Below are positions 42,354 through 54,776 of a DNA stretch of 64,000 bases, piece after piece. The stretch spans positions 57,125,283 to 57,189,282 of the forward strand of contig OX387182.1 of assembly GCA_947561395.2 (NCBI GenBank), written 5' to 3'. Position numbers and translations under genes: made by a program. Every line of letters begins with the position of its first letter. Position 1 is the first letter of the stretch. This DNA is from Buxus sempervirens. Its lineage: Eukaryota > Streptophyta > Magnoliopsida > Buxales > Buxaceae. Below the pieces are notes generated by a model. It was not told where the DNA came from and ran no database searches. It saw only the letters and a list, made by a program, of their open reading frames with translations.

Positions 42354-45257
42354 TAGTTTTTTAACCATGGGAAGATAATGTGGTCAGTTAATACCATTAA
42401 ATTCATATGAAGGCTCTAAAGAATAGACCTACCAAATATTGTCAGAGTATAACTCTTAAGCGTTCTCTCTTTTTGTTTATGTATATACAAGAAATAAAAT
42501 GTCAAGAGAATCCTTCAATCTGTTTGGGTTTGCAAAGGGAAGATGCCATTATGTAAAACCATCCACGGTCTCTCACTAGGTTTCCTCCTCGACCATTTTG
42601 CATCTTACCAAGAAAGCAAGCCTCTCAAAAACCATAAAATTCATGACATTCACGGGATACAAGGTACTAAAGGTTGGTACTTTTCCGAGACAGAAAGTAG
42701 TGAGAATGGTCAAGTCCTCTTGTTCGATCAGGAGAATTGCATTCGTCAAATAAATGACCACTGAAATCCCCTAGGCCTGAAAGTAGCTCAGAGGTCAGGA
42801 CTCGCGACCACTACGGTTGTTCCCTTTGAACTCTACATTCAAATTATGGAAGGTTAATACCAACAGCAATTGAACCTTGTACGTAGGAGGATCTATGAAT
42901 TAGACATTGGGGATCTGTAGATGTAGCAAGGATCAAATTGTTTGTGTCATCCCTCGTGGAATCAATCCCCGTGTAAAATGATGCATTCATAGATAATATT
43001 ATAGGCACGCGATTTCAATTTTACTGACAAAATTGTGAGACTATATTTATCAGGTGGCACCCCATGCTGGAAGATCTTTTGGTCCAATAGTGAAGGGCGT
43101 CTTGTATATGTTCGCTTAAATTTACGGACGTGTAGTGCACACACTTTTGGACTAGCAAAGGAGCTCCCATTGATTTCTAAGTCCCAAATTAATGGTAATA
43201 TTCTCAATTTATAATGCAGACTTAACTTATAGTTTTGTACGCAACAAGGTACTGACTTATAAATATTTTCTAAAGTATCAATCTTTTTTAATTACCGAGA
43301 ATTAGAAAATGAATCTGAATTATTTTCAAAACGTATCACTAAAAGCCAATTTCTTTACAATATTAATTTCTGTACGCACGCTGCAACTACGTGCTCTATA
43401 TATTCATTGCTTTACTCTTCTCAAAATCAAAAGGGAGGTAGCGGAGATTTCATTACAGAGATGGGGATCTGGGATGTCATCAATTCCACGACCAACGCCA
43501 TCAAGGGAACTGTTCCCGTCGTTACAACCCCCGTTACCGGCGCCTGCCGGATGTCCTACGATCTTGGTTCTTCGGCGCTTGCCAAGGTCGACAACGCTGT
43601 GCGTGTCCATGGAATTCAGAGGCTCACAGATTGTTTGGACGATCCTCAAGCCCGGCAAAACATTGGCTGCAACCTAACCACCGTAGCCAAGAACATGGCG
43701 ATCTATGGTGTCCAAGAAGGAGTCAAATCTGTGCCAGGTCCACACACACACTCCCTCTCTCTCTCACTATTGTTAATTTTGGTTGTACATTTAAGTAAAT
43801 CTGCTGCGACTTCTTGTTCTTTTCCTTGAAACTCGTCGATTGTAGGTGGAAGCCTGGTTTTTAGGAGTGTGTTGCAAGCTCTCTACGAGAACAAGACATC
43901 CGAACATAAGAAGAGGGGCGAACACGTTCCTGAAGAGATCAAGGTGTTGCAAGAAGAGAATGGGAAACTCTGGGAAGAAATCCACAATATCAAGGCCTTA
44001 GTTCAGCCTCAGAAAACGGAGCCTTCCAACACATCTTGGCTGACGTTCACTACAAAAAATTAGGTTTTAAAGACGCAGGAACTGAAGGATGGGATTAACA
44101 TATTCTATGACCAAGGAGTTTATGCTTGGATGCAAAAATTATTGCAAAGGCGATGATGATGACGATAATGGTAGTAACATGTATGATTATTGAAAGAAAT
44201 GTTTAGACCTACAAAATACCTAGAAAGGGGGTTGAGTAAGTGTATTTGCAGAATTCTATGTTTCAACCAAACGTAGGAACGAGATCTAGATGAATACTGT
44301 GAACAAAACAAGTTGCAAATAATTTAAAACATAAACACAACAATTTTGGTAACGAAGGGAAAAACTCCTGAAGAACTCTTCAAAATAAAAACCTTTCGGG
44401 CCATAGGCATCACTTGAAACATCTACTATGAAAGAGAAGAAACTTACAACCAATGATTCAGACTAGACAAGAACTCTTGTTGACTCTACACCCTAGATTA
44501 CATTGAAGAATCTCTTCAGATCTGCAAGCTTTAGCAACTCCAGAACTTCTGGATCTTTTCTTGTGGAGACGAACAGACCTTGTTCATGAACTGGAACTCC
44601 AGCGATGTAACCTCCAATAGAACTCCGAACGATTTCTCGGGTTACAAGTGAATGAACAACAATGATTCATGGATCTGGACGATTGAATCCTCATGAGAGG
44701 CTTTTTTTTTTCTTTTAAAGTAATGCTCCAAAAATCTCTCTAGATATCCAGATTTTTCTATCTTTTAAATTCAACAAATATATAGGAAGGATATCTTTTA
44801 GATGAGATAAAATCAGATCTAACAAACTTAAATTTTGAATTGACGTTTTGACCCTTTTCTTCACGGATAAAGCCAACCTAAATAATGCAAAACTAATAGT
44901 TATAAAGTTATTAACATTAGATGAGTTATACACCACTTAGAATAGTAGTTTACTAGACCTATTTTCATGAATTTTTTCTTGTGTTTTTCTTTTCCACCCA
45001 TGCATGGCAACTAGTCTTTGCTTATAAAAGGCTTTATAACCCCTCGTCCAGGAATGCTTGTGAACTTTCCTTCTCCTTGCCATGCCAAATCATCCTGTGT
45101 GTCTGCTTCAAAATTCTATCACTATATATATATAGTTTTTTTATTTTTTGGTGGGTAAGTGGAAAGAGGGGAAGGAACTACCAACATGGTCGACTAGGCT
45201 TCCTCCCTCTTGCAGAATGTTCGGATTGAGCCATAGCTGCTAAATCAATGCCGCCTT
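42354..45257 (+). repeat. Segmental duplication copy D2
   Basis: It matches D1 without the MITE and the Helitron, and so supplies empty sites for both (near 42895 and 44189/44190). It ends near 45257, where similarity to D1 stops. Apart from the broken gene at 43461 it holds no recognised gene. Confidence 0.85.
43461..44193 (+). pseudogene. Two-exon MGIWD-type plant gene, copy D2
   Basis: Exon 1 43461-43737 is open (MGIWDVINSTTNAIKG...YGVQEGVKSVP). Intron 43738-43845 is GT-AG. Exon 2 starts at 43846 in phase (GGSLVFRSVLQALYENK...EEIKVLQEENGKL). The protein would be about 180-200 residues, with a possibly helical N-terminal part, a coiled coil and an acidic tail. Exon 2 is broken by a short insertion at about 44048-44075 beginning CACTACAAAAAA that brings an early stop (44061-44063), and by a one-base loss at about 44092. 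The native stop would be TGA at 44191-44193. I do not recognise the family with certainty. Confidence 0.7.
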
Positions 45258-45687
45258 AATGAAGAGAATTGGATTGTCACCACGACACCATGAGAGTGCA
45301 TTGTTCTTGCAAGCAAAGTTAATTGCATCAGTCCTTGGACTAACCATGTAAGCAGGGGATTTAATCTGACCTCTGGCCTCCAAACGACATGAGAGTAGCC
45401 CATAGGACCGCAAGAGATATCAGGCACATGTTCTCACTTGTTCATGTATATAATATGTGAACATATCAATTGAAGTGACTTAGTGTTCGATTGGCTTACA
45501 TAAATTTGTGTACATATTATTCATAAAAAGAAGCATGTGCAAACATTAGTCTCGTACTCAGACGTGTGTGTGCACATGCTATACCATTGGAATAACCAAT
45601 CAATCTGATTAAATTAATATGACTAGTAGGATGCATTTGCAGTACTGCATGTAGAAAGAGAAGGGATGTAGACAGATTGGTTAAACC
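45258..45687. other. Intergenic, nothing recognised
   Basis: Single-copy-looking DNA between D2 and the hAT-type MITE. No feature supported. Confidence 0.5.
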
Positions 45688-47221
45688 TAGAGATGGAAAT
45701 GGGCAGGGCGACCCGTCCACCCCGCTCAACTTAGCTCGACTAATGGGCAGGCTTGGATGTGGTATTTTAAGCCTTATGGGCTGGGTCGGGCTTTTTTAAA
45801 CACCCTTCTAAATAATGGGCTGGGCTTGGGTTGTGTTGGTTCTACCAAACATAATCAATATACAATTAATAAGTCGTTACAACTTACAATACAAGGGTTT
45901 TGCAAGGGTTTTTTCGTTTCAAGAAAAGTGGATATTGGAGATGTTGGTTGTAGTTCCATGGAAATCGCTAGGGATCTCACACTTTCTACACAAGACTTAT
46001 TTAAAAGTAGGAGTCGCCACCATCCAAGGATCTTGGTTTGGGTGGGCACCAAAGTGTACAAAACATGCAAACATTGAGTTAAAGTAACTCAAATCATGGT
46101 CTACATCTAGAGATTTGGTGAGGGGGTTAGGTTATGAGTGGAGGAAGTTGTTAAGCACCCCCTCTTATCCACACTAGGTGGTTTCCATATGCTATTCATG
46201 CTTGATCACTTGCTTACATATAAAAAAATCACTTAAGAGTAAACAAAAAGGACAAAAGAGATGTGTGATTTCTCTACATGAGTTATTCAATCAATTTGAA
46301 CTATCTCTGTGGATTCATTACTCTCGGGACATCATAATTCAAGTAAAATTCAAATAAAATTGAAGAAAATAAAATAAAATCAGATCTGGAAAAATCAGTG
46401 CAAGAATAAGCTATTTGAGCTGTGCAGTTTCGATTAACCATAATTCATTCAATTCAAACTCAAATCGAGTGAAACCAAAGCCCTTTGAAAGCTTATTTGA
46501 GGTATAATACTCAATAGAAATTTCATTCAAATCCAATTAAAAACAGAGGAGATATGCTTGCTCAAATTTCATTGATGTATCATAGTGAAAGTGATGACTA
46601 GCCAACTTTGAGAGCCTATTCGTGGATATTGGCTAAATATAAATCCTTTAAAATTAGCATGGATGAAGTATTAGGTACCATCTTATAAATTGCATAAGCC
46701 TCAACCCAAAATTTATCCATTTGTGGCTTGCGTGCTCTCCTTATCATAGATAAACTTTGTAATATGCTAAAGAGCAATACATAGTCAATCACGCACACAT
46801 AGCTCAATTTTGACTCAAAAATGATGAAACTGCTTGAATTTCAAAGAAGACTCATAAAGGAAGACTCAGAAATTAAAATCATTCAAATCGGAGTTAAAAT
46901 GAGCAAGTGGTGCTCAATCAAAGTGATAAGTACAGTAAACTGTGTGAATTTGACTTGTCAACTTCAATCAAATGATTTGAAAACTCAGCTTTATATAAAT
47001 TGTTCAAACATTGTATGATTAAACTAGACTTCTTCACCTTTCATATGCCACTGGAATCATTCAAAAATTCATCCATATGTTGAAGTTATGGATGATATAA
47101 TATAGGGCATATGTTTTGTCTAGATTTGTAAAACTGTAATACACATGTAGGTGGTCTAGTTGACTCGATTCGAAAAGGCGAAGAGACGATTCGAAAAGGC
47201 GATTCGTGTCCTGGGCGGGAT

Positions 47222-48852
47222 TTGCATTTTGAACTCAGTCCTATGACCCCTGCGGCTCATCCACCGGTGGTCCCCTCACTTGCTGCCCCCCCCCCCCCCC
47301 CGGCCGCTACTTCACCTTCGGCAGGGACGCCGGATCCTTCTCCAGCCACCGTTGATGGAATGCTTGACTCGGTTAGACCCTCTGGTGGTCAGAAGTCATT
47401 TGCTGATGTCGTCAGGGGCTCCTCCCCTGTTCATGTCGCTTTTCGTGCCCCAACCACCCACGATGGTGCTCCGGCCATTTGTTTTTCAGCCCAGGAGATC
47501 TCTTCTTCGGCAACTCCTCTGCAACATTCTCTGGTCCCGAAGTTCTCATCCAACCGACCCCCAATCGAGACCATTCGTTCTGCAATCAACCGGACGTGGA
47601 ATGTGGAGCACGACGTGGCTGTGGGATTGCTGGACCAATGCCATGTCTTCTTGAAATTTCAGTCTGAGAAAGACCTCCTCAAAGCCTTCACCAGGAAATC
47701 TTGGGCGATTAATGGCCATGCTTTCAAACTATTGCGTTGGACTCCATATTTTGACCCTTCAAGAGAGAGCTCGGTTGTTCCAGTGTGGGTTAATTTTCCC
47801 CTCCTCCCTGTCAACCTGTTCAACCCCTCTTACCTTAGCCTGATTGCCAATACCATTGGGAAGGTGCTGGTTATTGACGGCCCCACACTTGCTTTGTCCC
47901 GCCCAAGCATGGCTAGAGTTTGCATTGAGCTGGACGTCCAAAAGGAATTGCCAAATAGGATATGGATTGGTATGGGCAAGGCTGGGAAATGGCAGAAAGT
48001 TGTGTATGAGAAGGTGCCCAGTTACTACTCTCATTGTACTATGCTTGGGCACACACAAGAGGTCTGTTGGCGAGCTCACCCAGAGCTACGTAAGGATAAT
48101 GGTCCCCAAAAATCTCACCGCAAATCTCAAGATACTCCGCCCTTTGCGAAGACCGTGGCACCCCAGGATGAGCAACAACCGGAGGTAAGGAACCAAAATC
48201 AGATGCAGCAACCTGAGGTAAGCAACCAAGAACAGTTGACACAAATAGGGAATCCCCCTGCTGGAGCAGTAAGTTTGGAGTTGGAAAAACAGAATGAGAG
48301 GCACCAAATCCTAGCACCTAAGGGGCATTAACCAATCAGGGTGAGCAGCAACTTGAGGCAAGGAACCAAAATCAGATGCAGCAACTTAAGGCAAGGAACC
48401 AAAATCAGTTGATACAGACAGGGAACCTCCCTGCTGGAGCAATAAGTTCGGAGCTGGAAAAACCGAATGGAGGGCACCAAATCCCAACACCAAATATGAG
48501 ATTCTCTAAGGAGGCAGGTGAGTTTCATGGTTGGACTCATAATATTCATGCTCATCCTCTCCAAAGGGTGGTCTCAGAAAATTCAATGAATAAGGCAACA
48601 GTTGGGAGTAAGGAACAAGCCATTGATGAAATTGTGAATATGGGAAAGGACCTGCAGGTAGCCCATAGAATCAACCCAAGCGAGCAGATTACTGACTTGG
48701 ATAAGACTCATACACCCTCTAAGATAAACCTAGAGGTGGTACTGCTAGTGGGACTACCCGCAGCTTCATTTGAGCCGGTATTCTTGTCAAAGCATCAACC
48801 GAAAATTCTTACAAGAGTGAAGAGTAGGTCTAACCCAGACTTGCAGCAATGA
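47222..48852 (+). pseudogene. LINE ORF1 (DUF4283-type RNA-binding protein)
   Basis: The first frame, 47222-48331, gives 369 residues: a P/A-rich N-terminus, a DUF4283-like domain at about 120-260 (WNVEHDVAVGLLDQCHVFLK, WAINGHAFKLLRW, VPVWVNFPLLPVNL) and a CCHC-type knuckle at about 275-290. The knuckle reads YYSHCTMLGHTQEVC, so the first Cys is Tyr. The tail contains a tandem duplication of about 175 bp (48190-48315 against 48365-48495). After a stop at 48329 the sequence continues in another frame (48376-48852). ORF1 binds element RNA in the RNP. Confidence 0.8.
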
Positions 48853-48876
48853 TTAGCTCTCTTCTCCACCGCTGTC

Positions 48877-51800
48877 ATGATGATTCCGATGATGGTTTGG
48901 AACATTAGGGGAATTGGAAATGACGCTTCTCTTAGGAGGGTTAGAGCCATTAACAAGCAACATAAATTGGAGTTTCTAGCAGTTCTGGAACCGATGTTGG
49001 ATGCAACTAGGTGCAGCAAAATAGCAAGGAAAATTAAATTTCAATCTCACATGGTTTGTGAAGGGGTCAATGATAAAATATGGTTATTTTGGAATAACTC
49101 AGTTGATGTGAGGTTTGTCTCGGTTTCAGATCAACAGATTACAGTTCGAGTGGATTCGGGAGTTCAGATGATCCATACCTTTGTCTATGCTAAATGCTCT
49201 TTTGTTGATCGCAAGGACTTATGGCAATCGATCTCCTCCTTGGCAGCTGCCATAAGCTGCCCTTGGCTGATTTCTGGCGATTTTAATGTCACAAGTTCAT
49301 CTGATGAAAGGCTTGGTTTTCGTAGGTTTGACAGTAGTGCTTCGGAAGACTTCAACAACATGATGCTTTCCCTTGGGCTGACTGATGCAGGATACTGCGG
49401 CAACAGATTTACTTGGTGCAACAATGTGGATGGCATGGGTAGACACTAGGCACGCCTTGATAGAACATTGATCAATGATAAGGCACTTATCGATCTTCCC
49501 CATGTCAAGGTAACCCATTTGGAAAGGCTCAACTCAGACCACTGTCCTCTTCTCATTACTCTTGAAGTTCCAACAACCAATGGTAGATTGGTCTTCAGAT
49601 TCCTCTCCATGTGGACTGACCATGATGGCTTTCTTCCTTTTGTGGAGTCTATGTGGAGACAGCGACAGGTTGGCAACCCGTTTATTATTCTCCAACGTAA
49701 ACTCAAACACCTCCGTGCTGCCTTAAAGAAATGGAACTCGGATGTGTTCGGCAACCTCCAGGTGCAACTAAAAAATTCTGCAGATAAAGTGGGCCAGCTG
49801 GAAAGCAGAATTATGGATGACCCACATTCAAATGAGTGGCCTGATTTGGTGCATGAGAAGAAATTGTATAATCGACTCCTTCTTCGTGAGGAAATGCTAT
49901 TAAGAGACAAGTTAAGAATGACATGGTTGGCTGTTGGGGACAGGAATTCAAAGTTTTTTCATGCCTCATTGAAGGAAAGGGGAAGGAGAAATAACATCAA
50001 ATCTCTAACAGTGGAGGGAGGCATTGTTTTGAACAGTAGTGACGACATTAACAAAGCTACTGAAATCCACTTTCAGAGGTTATTGACATCCCAAGGTATG
50101 GTTTCGAATTCATCTCTCCTTCGGGTCATCCCTCATCTGATTTCTACAGGTGATAATCAAGTCCTAACAGCAATCCCGTCTGAGCTTGAAATTCAGCAAA
50201 CCATATTCTCCATGGACCAAGACAGCAGCCTTGGACCGGATGGTTTTTCTGGTAAATTCTATGTTACTTGTTGGCACATTGTGAAGTTTGAGGTGGTGGA
50301 AGCCATCAAAGAATTCTTCTTAGGCAAAGAGCTTCCCAAAGGTTATACATCAGCTCACATGGTTCTTATCCCCAAGAAACCGAATCCAGAAGCCCTTGAA
50401 GACCTCCGGCCGATAAGTATGTGCAACTTTATATATAAGGCAATGGCTTCGATCATCAGTAACAGGCTGTCCACCATCCTTCCAAAAATCATCTCAAGGG
50501 AACAACATGCTTTCGTTAAAGGGAGGAATATTGCAGATTGTATTGCCATTGCTCAAGAGATGGTTGATCAACTGGATAGGAAAAGCTACAGGCGTAACCT
50601 TGTGGTTAAAATTGACATGTCAAAGGCCTATGACAGATTGGAATGGAGTTTTCTGAAAGAGGTAATGTTGAAATTTGGTTTTTCTCTTGATGTTTAGAAC
50701 TTAATTCTCAAGTGCATTTCGAATTGCTGGACGTCCTTAATCTTGAATGGAGTTCCTCATGGATATTTCAAACCCTCTCGGGGATTACGCCAAGGAGACC
50801 CTTTAGCACCGGCTCTATTCATCATAGCAAAAGAAGTACTAAGTAGACATCTATCAAGGGCATTTACTCATAAGGAAATTAATCATTATGCTACTGGCAG
50901 AAATTGCACGCAGATTAGTCACCTTCTCTATGCGGATGATGTGCTTATCTTCCTGAGGGCCGACTCTAGATCCATCCGTAACCTTCTCAAGGTTTGCAAG
51001 ACTTATGAACTAGCATCGGGCCAAAGAATTAACTTTCAGAAGAGCTCATTCACTGCTTCATCTAAATGCCAGCCAAGTAAAATCTCCAATATTGCTCGTT
51101 TAACCAGATTTACCCAACGGAAACTCCCCATGGAGTACCTGGGGGCCCCCTTATTCAGAGGAAGACCGAAAATAGCTTATTTTGACAAGCTTAGCCAAAA
51201 CATCAGGAAGAGAATTAGCAACTGGGGGAGTAAATGCCTAACCTTTGGGGGCAAAATCTGTTTAATAAAGAACGTCTTGGCATCAATCTCGATTCATATC
51301 ATGAGTGTCCTCCCAATCCCAAAAACAGTATTAAAGAGATTGGAGAGCATGCTAGTTAACTTTTTTTTGGGGGAAAATGATGGCCAACCCAAACATCATT
51401 GGATAAGCTGGACCAAAGCTTGTCGTCCTGTGCTTGAAGGTGGTTTGGGCATCCGATCCTTTCTCTATACGATGCAGAGCTTGAGAGCCAAAAGAATCTG
51501 GAGTTTACTTCAGCATAACTCTTTATGGGCTGACTTTGTAAGTCACAAGTATCGGGTCAATTTCGGTGACATTAGCATATGCAGGCCCAACGGAACAGCG
51601 GCTTGGAAGAGCCTTGCCCCTCTCTACCCGGAAATTAAAAAGTAATGCTACTGGATAATTGGCAAAGGTGATGTACCCTTTTGGCACTTCAAATGGAGCT
51701 CCTTGGGAATTCTATCTGAATGGCTACCATTGGATGATTCACATCATGACCTGAAAGTCAATCAGTTAGTTAATAGCCATGGCACATGGGATATTCCGAA

Positions 51801-53013
51801 GCTCCAAAGCATGCTTCCAGCCGATGTACTTGCTCGCCTCATCATGGAACCGATTGCCACATCTAATGAAGAGGACAAGCCAATATGGTCACTGGAAGCT
51901 TCTGGAAACTTCTTTACATCCTTGGTTTACCATATCCTGTGTCCCCGACAGGAACGGGTTGGAGTTCTCAAATGGCTATGGAGAAAAGAAGTCCCCTCAA
52001 AAATCAGTGTTTTTATGTGGAAGCTTCTTCATAATGGGTTACCCACTGATGATGCCATCAAACGATTGAGCATCCCGCTAGCTTCTCGCTGTCACTATTG
52101 CACAACCCACAAGGAGGAAACCAAGAACCACCTTTTTGCTACAGGTATGTTTGCATCTGATGTTTGGGAGTTCTTCTCAATAATAATGGATGTTCCTTTC
52201 AGCCCAATGCAATCAGCATATGCTAGAATCATGCAATGGCTCAATATTGCAAGAATGCACTCTCCCATTGGCTACTTGACAGGGGTGCTGCCATCGCTAA
52301 TATGTTGGGAAATTTGGAATACTAGGAACAAGGCCATACATGAAAACATTGCTCCAGATGTGACTAAGACCATTAATCGAATCAAGAGATGGGTGAAGGA
52401 TTTATCTGAAATTGCACCAGCTTGGGGAGAGGGGAGCTGGATCAGTAACTTAAATTTGCAGATTCTTGATCTTCACTACAAACTTGCACCACCAAAACAA
52501 ATCAGATTTGTTCGTTGGTTGAAACCACCTGATGGGGTTTGGAAGCTTAATACTGATGGGGCATGCTTGGGTAATCCAGGACCTACGGCTGGAGGGGGTA
52601 TACTAAGGAATGATGAGGGTGATATGCTTCAGGCTTTTGCCCATTTCTATGGCAAAAGTGATAGTCTACAAGCAGAGGCAAGAGCCATGTTTGATGGAAT
52701 CAAAATGCTCAACCTTGCTGCTGGACACCAGATTATAGTTGAGAGTGACTCAGAGATATTGGTAAATGTTCTTGCTGGGAAGATGGAATGTCCTTGGCGC
52801 ATTGTTTATTGGGTTTCTCACATAAAACAATACACTAACAGGCTTCAATTTTGCCACACATTTCGGCAAGGGAACTTCATCGCAGATGCATTGGTGCAAG
52901 AAGCAGTCCATACCAAAATTGACAAATTATTTACGATTAGAAGTGACCTCCCATCCACTATTCGGGGATGCCTTACTGTTGACAAAGCTGGTCTCTCTTA
53001 TGTTAGACACTAA
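48877..53013 (+). pseudogene. LINE ORF2: endonuclease - RT - zinc region - RNase H, three in-frame stops
   Basis: One continuous frame of 1379 codons is interrupted only by TAG at 49447, TAG at 50695 and TAA at 51643. The N-terminal EEP endonuclease has VWNIRGIGN, LEPMLD, WLISGDFNVTSS. The RT has LGPDGFSGKFY, LRPISMCNFIYK, HAFVKGRNIADC, KIDMSKAYDRLEW, GLRQGDPLAPALF and catalytic HLLYADDVLIF. A zinc-ribbon-like RVT region follows (KISVFMWKLLHNGLPT, RCHYCTTHKEETKNHLF). The C-terminal RNase H has NTDGACLGNPGPTAGGG, AEARAMFDGI, ESDSEILV and ADALV. The first two stops probably replace Trp (TGG to TAG), the pattern left by deamination of methylated C on the other strand. ORF2 would nick target DNA and reverse-transcribe the RNA. 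Confidence 0.92.
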
Positions 53014-54182
53014 TTCTATTGTATTTCCTGGTTGTGTAAGGGGATTACCCCACTCTCCCACTTCAATTAATTTACTGGTTTGGAGGTATTGCCACAACCT
53101 CCCTCTCTATTCGTAGAGAGTTTCCACTCCTCTGTTTTGGGGAGTTGGTTTCATTAAAAAAAAAGATCTGTAAAACTGGAGTGGAGACTGTATCAAATCC
53201 TTAGATCTGTGCTTCCAACTCTTGAAATCAAATTCAAATGAACTAAAATAAGTTAAGATATCCGTAAAACATATAGGAGAAGGATTTAAGTCAAATCCCT
53301 CATTATTTGGAGAGTTTGAACCAAATAAAGTCCAAATTCCATAAGGAATTACTTAGACCTAATGAGATTTGACCATGAGGCTTTCTCTGAGAGATCAAAG
53401 CTAACTAAAAGACATCATGATGGTCCTAAGATTTTGATTTAAGGCCAAATTCTCATATCTACCAAATTGAGCATGGTTTATCTGAGAAACCATGCCTAGA
53501 CATGAAAGATAACACAAGTATGTGTGCTTTGTAAGATTGTATAAAAACTCAATTCTATGGAGGAATTTCAGATCTAGAGCTATGAGGTAGTATAGATCTA
53601 TGAAATTCCTCTCAATTTAAGGACAAAAACTACACAAAGCAACATATATGGCATATTACATCAAATCCAAACAAATAGGTTTTAAACCTAAGGATCCATC
53701 CCATAGGTTGTTTCCCCTAGCCCTTTCTTTACATTTTATGGCTAGAGAGAAGCTTAAGGTACTTTAACCCATGGTTTAGGGTTTTAAGTATACTCAAGGC
53801 CTTATACTACAGAAAGGTAGAAGATGAAAGTGCTTAAAATAAAGAGAAGAGGCTAGGAATTACCTTGGTAGTCTTGGAACGCCTGAGAAGCAATTGGCCA
53901 GAGTTTCCCCTATTCTTCGAAGCTCTTGAGACTTCAATTTTCCAGCCCTTAATTTGCTTGAGGAGAGACCCTCAATTTATAGGCAAGAGGAGGGGTAAGA
54001 AAGTCCCAAGGGTAGTCCAAAATATGTTTCTAGATTCTTCCAATTCAAATCAAAGGCTTGAATTGGAGGAATTTAGATTATTTTGGAGGATAAAAGGGAC
54101 AATTTAGAGCTTTTAGAGAGAGGTAGAGAGTGTAAATAAAACACAGATCTCGGATTCTCTCAAAATTGGCCAAACATGGGAT

Positions 54183-54231
54183 AACCGTAAGATTCTTATG
54201 GTTCCCACATGCCGCTATGATTCTTACGGTT
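54183..54231. promoter_or_regulatory. Two family-C dyads in U3
   Basis: AACCGTA-N7-TATGGTT (54183-54203) and GCCGCTA-N7-TACGGTT (54211-54231). Geometry 7-7-7 as in B, at about 175-225 bp from the LTR end. Confidence 0.6.
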
Positions 54232-54776
54232 ACTTGCAAAATAACTCCATCCATAAGAAATATACAGGGTAAAATCAGTTATGCTTCCCATGTGCGTGCT
54301 GACATGGCATAACTGCCGAAGCTTCTATACACAACGTCAGCTACTATTTGCTCGCATGAATTAAGCATGAGAAAGTAACCATGCTTTGCATTCGAGGGTG
54401 TCTACATTGGCTGCACGAAATAAAGCATGTTAACATGGAGAAACAAAGACTAAGGCAATGTGAATAAGCTTAATTGAATTTCTAATCCTTGCTTCGAATT
54501 AGGAATGGTTGCTTTTGACCATTATACACGTGTGTATGTCATGGTACATAAATAAAATTAAAAATTGCATACACTTTTGTAATTAAAAAAAAAAGTTGGG
54601 TTGGGCTGGGATGGGCTTGGGTTTTATAAAGCATCATAGGATCGGGCTTGGGCGAGCAATCCTAGGCCCAATGTTGGGCCGGGCTAGGCTTGGGAGTAGG
54701 TAAGTTGTATTATGCCAATGCCTTGGCTCGGCTCAAGGCCGCCTGAGCCTGGCCCATTGCCAGCCCTAGTTAAACC

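Larger units (their letters stand above)
47137..53163 (+). mobile_element. L1-type LINE with poly(A) tail
   Basis: It is flanked by a 15-bp target duplication AGATTTGTAAAACTG (47122-47136) and AGATCTGTAAAACTG (53164-53178, one mismatch). It ends in a short A run (53156-53163). ORF1 and ORF2 are in the usual L1 order, and the C-terminal RNase H is typical of plant L1 elements. It is about 6.0 kb, near full length, but ORF1 is frameshifted and ORF2 has three stops. Confidence 0.93.
45949..54406 (-). repeat. Family C solo LTR (about 2.4 kb), split by a LINE
   Basis: It starts TGTAGTTCCATGGAAATC and ends GTGTCTACA, with TTGGT/TTGGC as a 4-of-5 target duplication. It keeps the landmark blocks of the A and B LTRs in order: GGAGTCGCCACCAT (46010), GGTGAGGGGGTTAGGTTATGAG and AGCACCCC (46120-46160), TTACATTTTATGGCTAGAGA (53730), donor-like CAAG|GTAATT on minus (53862), TATA box (CTATAAATTG on minus, near 53973-53982), U3 dyads. 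No internal region or second LTR is present, so it is a solo LTR left by recombination. Removing the LINE joins 47136 to 53179. Confidence 0.85.
45688..54768. mobile_element. hAT-type MITE (about 620 bp) split by a solo LTR
   Basis: Ends TAGAGATGGAAATGGGC and GCCCATTGCCAGCCCTA are imperfect inverted repeats, flanked by a perfect 8-bp duplication GTTAAACC (45680-45687 and 54769-54776). The interior has GGGCTGGGCTTGGG-type words. 45688-45948 and 54407-54768 are the two halves; the rest is the inserted LTR with its LINE. Confidence 0.82.

Noticed and set aside
49447-49449. Alternative start of a shorter ORF2 after the first stop
   Set aside because: Downstream frame continues the endonuclease without a break; the stop is a point change in one long frame.
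54600-54760. tRNA or rRNA gene
   Set aside because: GC-rich GGGCTTGGGC words belong to the terminal part of the hAT-type MITE; no cloverleaf seen. I found no tRNA or rRNA gene in the window.
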